Shown piece after piece: positions 61,809 through 64,000 of a stretch of 64,000 nt of DNA (positions within the stretch are counted from its first letter, which is position 1; each line of letters opens with the position of its first letter). Under the pieces are notes generated by a model. The model was not told where the DNA came from. It did not search any database and saw only the letters and a list, made by a program, of their open reading frames with translations. The stretch comes from an uncultured Porphyromonadaceae bacterium (lineage in GTDB: Bacteria; Bacteroidota; Bacteroidia; Bacteroidales; Muribaculaceae), in the NCBI GenBank assembly GCA_900548975.1, contig URMS01000004.1:1-64000 (forward strand), given 5' to 3'. Position numbers and translations under genes: made by a program.

Positions 61809-63846
61809 GGCCGGTGCCGAGACGCGACGTATCCACCTCGGTATCTTTCGGTTTGAAGCCATTGAAGCGCCATACGAACGACAGCCTCATGCTGCGCGCC
61901 ATCTCATGGACGTACATTCTGTAGTCCTGTCCGGCGGCATCGATAGAGAGGCGCGGATTCCATGTGTTGAAAATATCGTTGCACTTGAGATCGAGCTCGC
62001 AGCAGCGCTTGCGGCCGAAGCGCCATTTCACACCCGCATCGACTTTCCAGAACGAATTGAAGCGTCCCGGTCCCTGAATCTGCCCCGAGATGTACGACAC
62101 ATCCACCGACAGCGACACCGGTGAGCCGGGCGAGAAGCTGACAGTGTTGTTGAGGGCCCCGTAAAAGCCCCATCGCCTGTTGTCGAAGCTTATGTCGTGG
62201 AAGCGCCGCGCTTTTTCGCGTTTGTTCATTATGTTGGCCACGATTACAGTATTGAAGGCCGACCCGATATCGACCGGAGCATGCAGCTGCAGGCCGACAG
62301 TACGCGAGAAATCCATGTTCACAGTCTGAAAAAGCAGCTGCAGCTCATCGGGCTTCTGATACGGAAGCTGCACGGCATAGCGGTCGGCATACAGCACATA
62401 GAGCGTAGCGGCGTATTTCTGCCGCAGTATATAGTTCAGCTGGCCCGAATAGTTCATATACGGCTGCAGGGCCGGATTGCCTGTTATGGCCGAATAATCG
62501 TTGACATAGGCAGTGGCGCCGTGCAGCTCCCAGTATTGCGGATATACGCGCTGCGAGGTGAGACTGAGCTGAAATATGCTCTTGGGTGTGCGGTAGTATG
62601 TTACGGCAAGTTGGGGCACGAAGTTCCAGTTATGCTGATAGTTGTTGTGGAAATACTCGGCCTTAGCCGAGGCGTTGAACGATAGTCCGCTGCCGAACGA
62701 TGCCTGCACGCCGACATAAGCGTCGGCCACGTCTTCCGCGAGCACATCGTCGAAACCCTCGCGGGGCGGAAAAGCATACACCTGGCGGCTATGGTCGCGG
62801 GAATGCCGGTATTCGAGGCCGTAGTTGAGCTGAACGGCTCCGATCTGATGCTCGCGGTCGGCATAGGCGTGGTAGGTGTCTATGCTCTGCCGGTTTGTGG
62901 CCTCTACAATTTCCGAAGGCCCTTTGAACAGCTTCTGCTCACGGTCTTCGCTGAAAGAGGTATAGTCGCCCCCGACGGTGAGCCCGAATGGCGCCGTATA
63001 CCTTGCCATAATATTATGATAGCCGGTCGGCGAAAGATAGGAGTAGCGGTTGACATAATCGCCGAAAGTGCCGGATGACAGACTCGTGCTCCTGCGGCCG
63101 GAATTTATCTGCCCGTTGTATACGAGCTTGAAGGTCTTATAGGACACGGCCGTATAGATGAGATTGGTAATATCGCGGCTCTGCTGACGCATATCGTCCT
63201 CCACCATGGTGCGGGAGGCCCCGACAAGATGATTGGAGTATGTTTCCTGGCGGTTCCATGTGCGGTTGCGCGACAGCGACCAGTTGAGGTCGAATGTCCA
63301 GTCGGTGACAGCGTACGTAGCGGCCACCCCTCCGGTATAGGAAGCGTAATGAGCCTGATTATAGGCCGACTGCACCTGGCCGGCCAGTCCGTCGAGAGGC
63401 CTGGGCGTCTTCAGAACAATATTTATCACCGCGCCGCTGACATGATACTTTGCCGGCGCGGCATACATCACCTCTACATTTTTGAGGCGGTCGACAGGCA
63501 TTGAGTACAGCAGCTGATAGAGATTCTGCACGGGCATGTTGGTAAGTTCGCCATTGAGGATGATGGTTACTTCCGATGCCCCGTTCAGACCTATCATTCC
63601 GTTGTTGCTCACCACGCCCGGAAGATAGCCAAGCGCCTCGAGAATATTCGTCACGGGCTTGTCCTTCACTATCTCGGGCAGATCCACCACAAGAATACCG
63701 TCGGTGCTCCTGATCTGAGGCTTCTCGCCTTTCACCACCACTTCGTCGAGTTTGCGCCCCGCTATGGTATCGGGCACTTCGGGCGTCGCTGCGATTCCCG
63801 ATAGCGCCATCGTTAATAATAAAGTCAATAAAACTGTTTTTTCCAT
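61795..63846 (-). CDS. TonB-dependent-receptor-like outer membrane beta-barrel protein
   Basis: A protein of 683 residues from the preferred start at 63846 (690 from the more upstream Met at 63867). A signal peptide (about 1-20) is followed by a plug-like region (LDEVVVKGEKPQIRSTDGILVVDLPE, ILEALGYLPGVVSNNGMIGLNGASEVTIILNGE) and a barrel; no long carboxypeptidase-like N-domain is present. The downstream Met is preferred because a minus-strand -7 box at 63865-63872 covers the upstream one. It resembles the outer membrane beta-barrel family receptors that are not SusC. Substrate unknown. Confidence 0.85.
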   Translation of the reverse strand: MEKTVLLTLLLTMALSGIAATPEVPDTIAGRKLDEVVVKGEKPQIRSTDGILVVDLPEIVKDKPVTNILEALGYLPGVVSNNGMIGLNGASEVTIILNGELTNMPVQNLYQLLYSMPVDRLKNVEVMYAAPAKYHVSGAVINIVLKTPRPLDGLAGQVQSAYNQAHYASYTGGVAATYAVTDWTFDLNWSLSRNRTWNRQETYSNHLVGASRTMVEDDMRQQSRDITNLIYTAVSYKTFKLVYNGQINSGRRSTSLSSGTFGDYVNRYSYLSPTGYHNIMARYTAPFGLTVGGDYTSFSEDREQKLFKGPSEIVEATNRQSIDTYHAYADREHQIGAVQLNYGLEYRHSRDHSRQVYAFPPREGFDDVLAEDVADAYVGVQASFGSGLSFNASAKAEYFHNNYQHNWNFVPQLAVTYYRTPKSIFQLSLTSQRVYPQYWELHGATAYVNDYSAITGNPALQPYMNYSGQLNYILRQKYAATLYVLYADRYAVQLPYQKPDELQLLFQTVNMDFSRTVGLQLHAPVDIGSAFNTVIVANIMNKREKARRFHDISFDNRRWGFYGALNNTVSFSPGSPVSLSVDVSYISGQIQGPGRFNSFWKVDAGVKWRFGRKRCCELDLKCNDIFNTWNPRLSIDAAGQDYRMYVHEMARSMRLSFVWRFNGFKPKDTEVDTSRLGTGLTLR

Positions 63847-63864
63847 CTCCGGGTCTTTTTTTCG

Positions 63865-63872
63865 CAAAAATA
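63865..63872 (-). promoter_or_regulatory. -7 box of the TonB-type receptor gene
   Basis: TATTTTTG on the minus strand, about 19 bases upstream of the start at 63846. Confidence 0.55.
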
Positions 63873-63905
63873 GCCCGACAGACGCAGCCGGGCAGCCACA
63901 GCCGG

Positions 63906-63942
63906 CTTATTTAGTCTTAAGCCCAACCTTATTTAGTCTTAA
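63906..63942. promoter_or_regulatory. Tandem direct repeats, probable regulator binding site
   Basis: CTTATTTAGTCTTAA occurs twice (63906-63920 and 63928-63942), 22 bases apart start to start, i.e. two helical turns. It lies between two divergent promoters. Confidence 0.6.
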
Positions 63943-63970
63943 AAGAATGGCGATGAGGCGTTTTTTTGCT

Positions 63971-63978
63971 TATTTTTG
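63971..63978 (+). promoter_or_regulatory. -7 box of a divergent gene at the right edge
   Basis: TATTTTTG, five bases before an ATG at 63984. Confidence 0.5.
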
Positions 63979-63983
63979 CCATC

Positions 63984-64000
63984 ATGAAAAGGTTCAGGGC
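63984..64000 (+). CDS. Partial gene running off the window
   Basis: An ATG followed by AAAAGGTTCAGGG (M-K-R-F-R), just after a -7 box; basic start as in an exported or DNA-binding protein. Too short to identify. Confidence 0.35.

Noticed and set aside
1..64000. CRISPR arrays, tRNA or rRNA genes, insertion sequences
   Set aside because: No regularly spaced repeats, cloverleaf sequence or transposase frame was found on either strand.

Overview
The window looks like a chromosomal segment of a Bacteroidales bacterium, most likely a Muribaculaceae-type gut commensal (genus not resolvable). The evidence is the LpxD / LpxC-FabZ fusion / LpxA operon, GLPGLI-family proteins, a DUF5606 protein, the NusB-YajC-YbbR-CoaE order, several glycoside hydrolases (GH106, GH92, GH43, GH99/WbsX-like), and many promoters with the Bacteroidetes form TTTG-N19/20-TAnnTTTG. 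The order and family are inferred from gene content, not from a marker search.

Left end (1-4630): a visibly lower-G+C accessory module. All its genes lie on the minus strand. Read in transcription order they are a HigB/HigA-like toxin-antitoxin pair, an EcoRI-family adenine DNA methyltransferase, a DUF262-HNH nuclease and a tyrosine recombinase. Directly downstream of the methyltransferase, on the opposite strand, sit two silent alternative C-terminal tails. Each is preceded by the same short repeat that lies inside the methyltransferase gene, in inverted orientation and in the same codon register (20 bp perfect for one tail, 14 bp for the other). This is the layout of an invertible, shufflon-like switch that would give the methyltransferase three interchangeable C-termini. 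It is the most interesting feature of the window.

4631-19911: core genes. They comprise msrAB, a secreted surface protein, a seven-gene translationally coupled minus-strand run (Ca-ATPase, Yip1 protein, smpB, mutS2, two chromate-transporter halves, folC), then a CHASE2 membrane protein coupled to an exported caspase-like protease. 19912-22147: a low-G+C insertion with a GIY-YIG protein and a possible relative, followed by a long leader containing a nested stem-loop RNA candidate. 22148-26450: a GLPGLI / TonB-type receptor / GLPGLI cluster.

26591-47215: purL; the etfB-etfA-acyl-CoA dehydrogenase operon; a metal-efflux set (permease fused to an HMA domain, RND adaptor, RND pump, TolC-like protein) with a GH106-type hydrolase inserted between pump and TolC; a FemAB-like protein and FtsE; tandem thioredoxins, the second with a degenerate active site; and DUF5606.

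47284-64000: a GH99-like protein, a metallophosphoesterase, nusB-yajC-ybbR-coaE, GH92, an acetyltransferase, lipid A genes (lpxD, lpxC-fabZ, lpxA), RNase P RNA, a DUF695-like protein, a GH43 lipoprotein, a TonB-type receptor on the minus strand, and the first bases of a divergent gene. I found no tRNA, rRNA, CRISPR array or insertion sequence.
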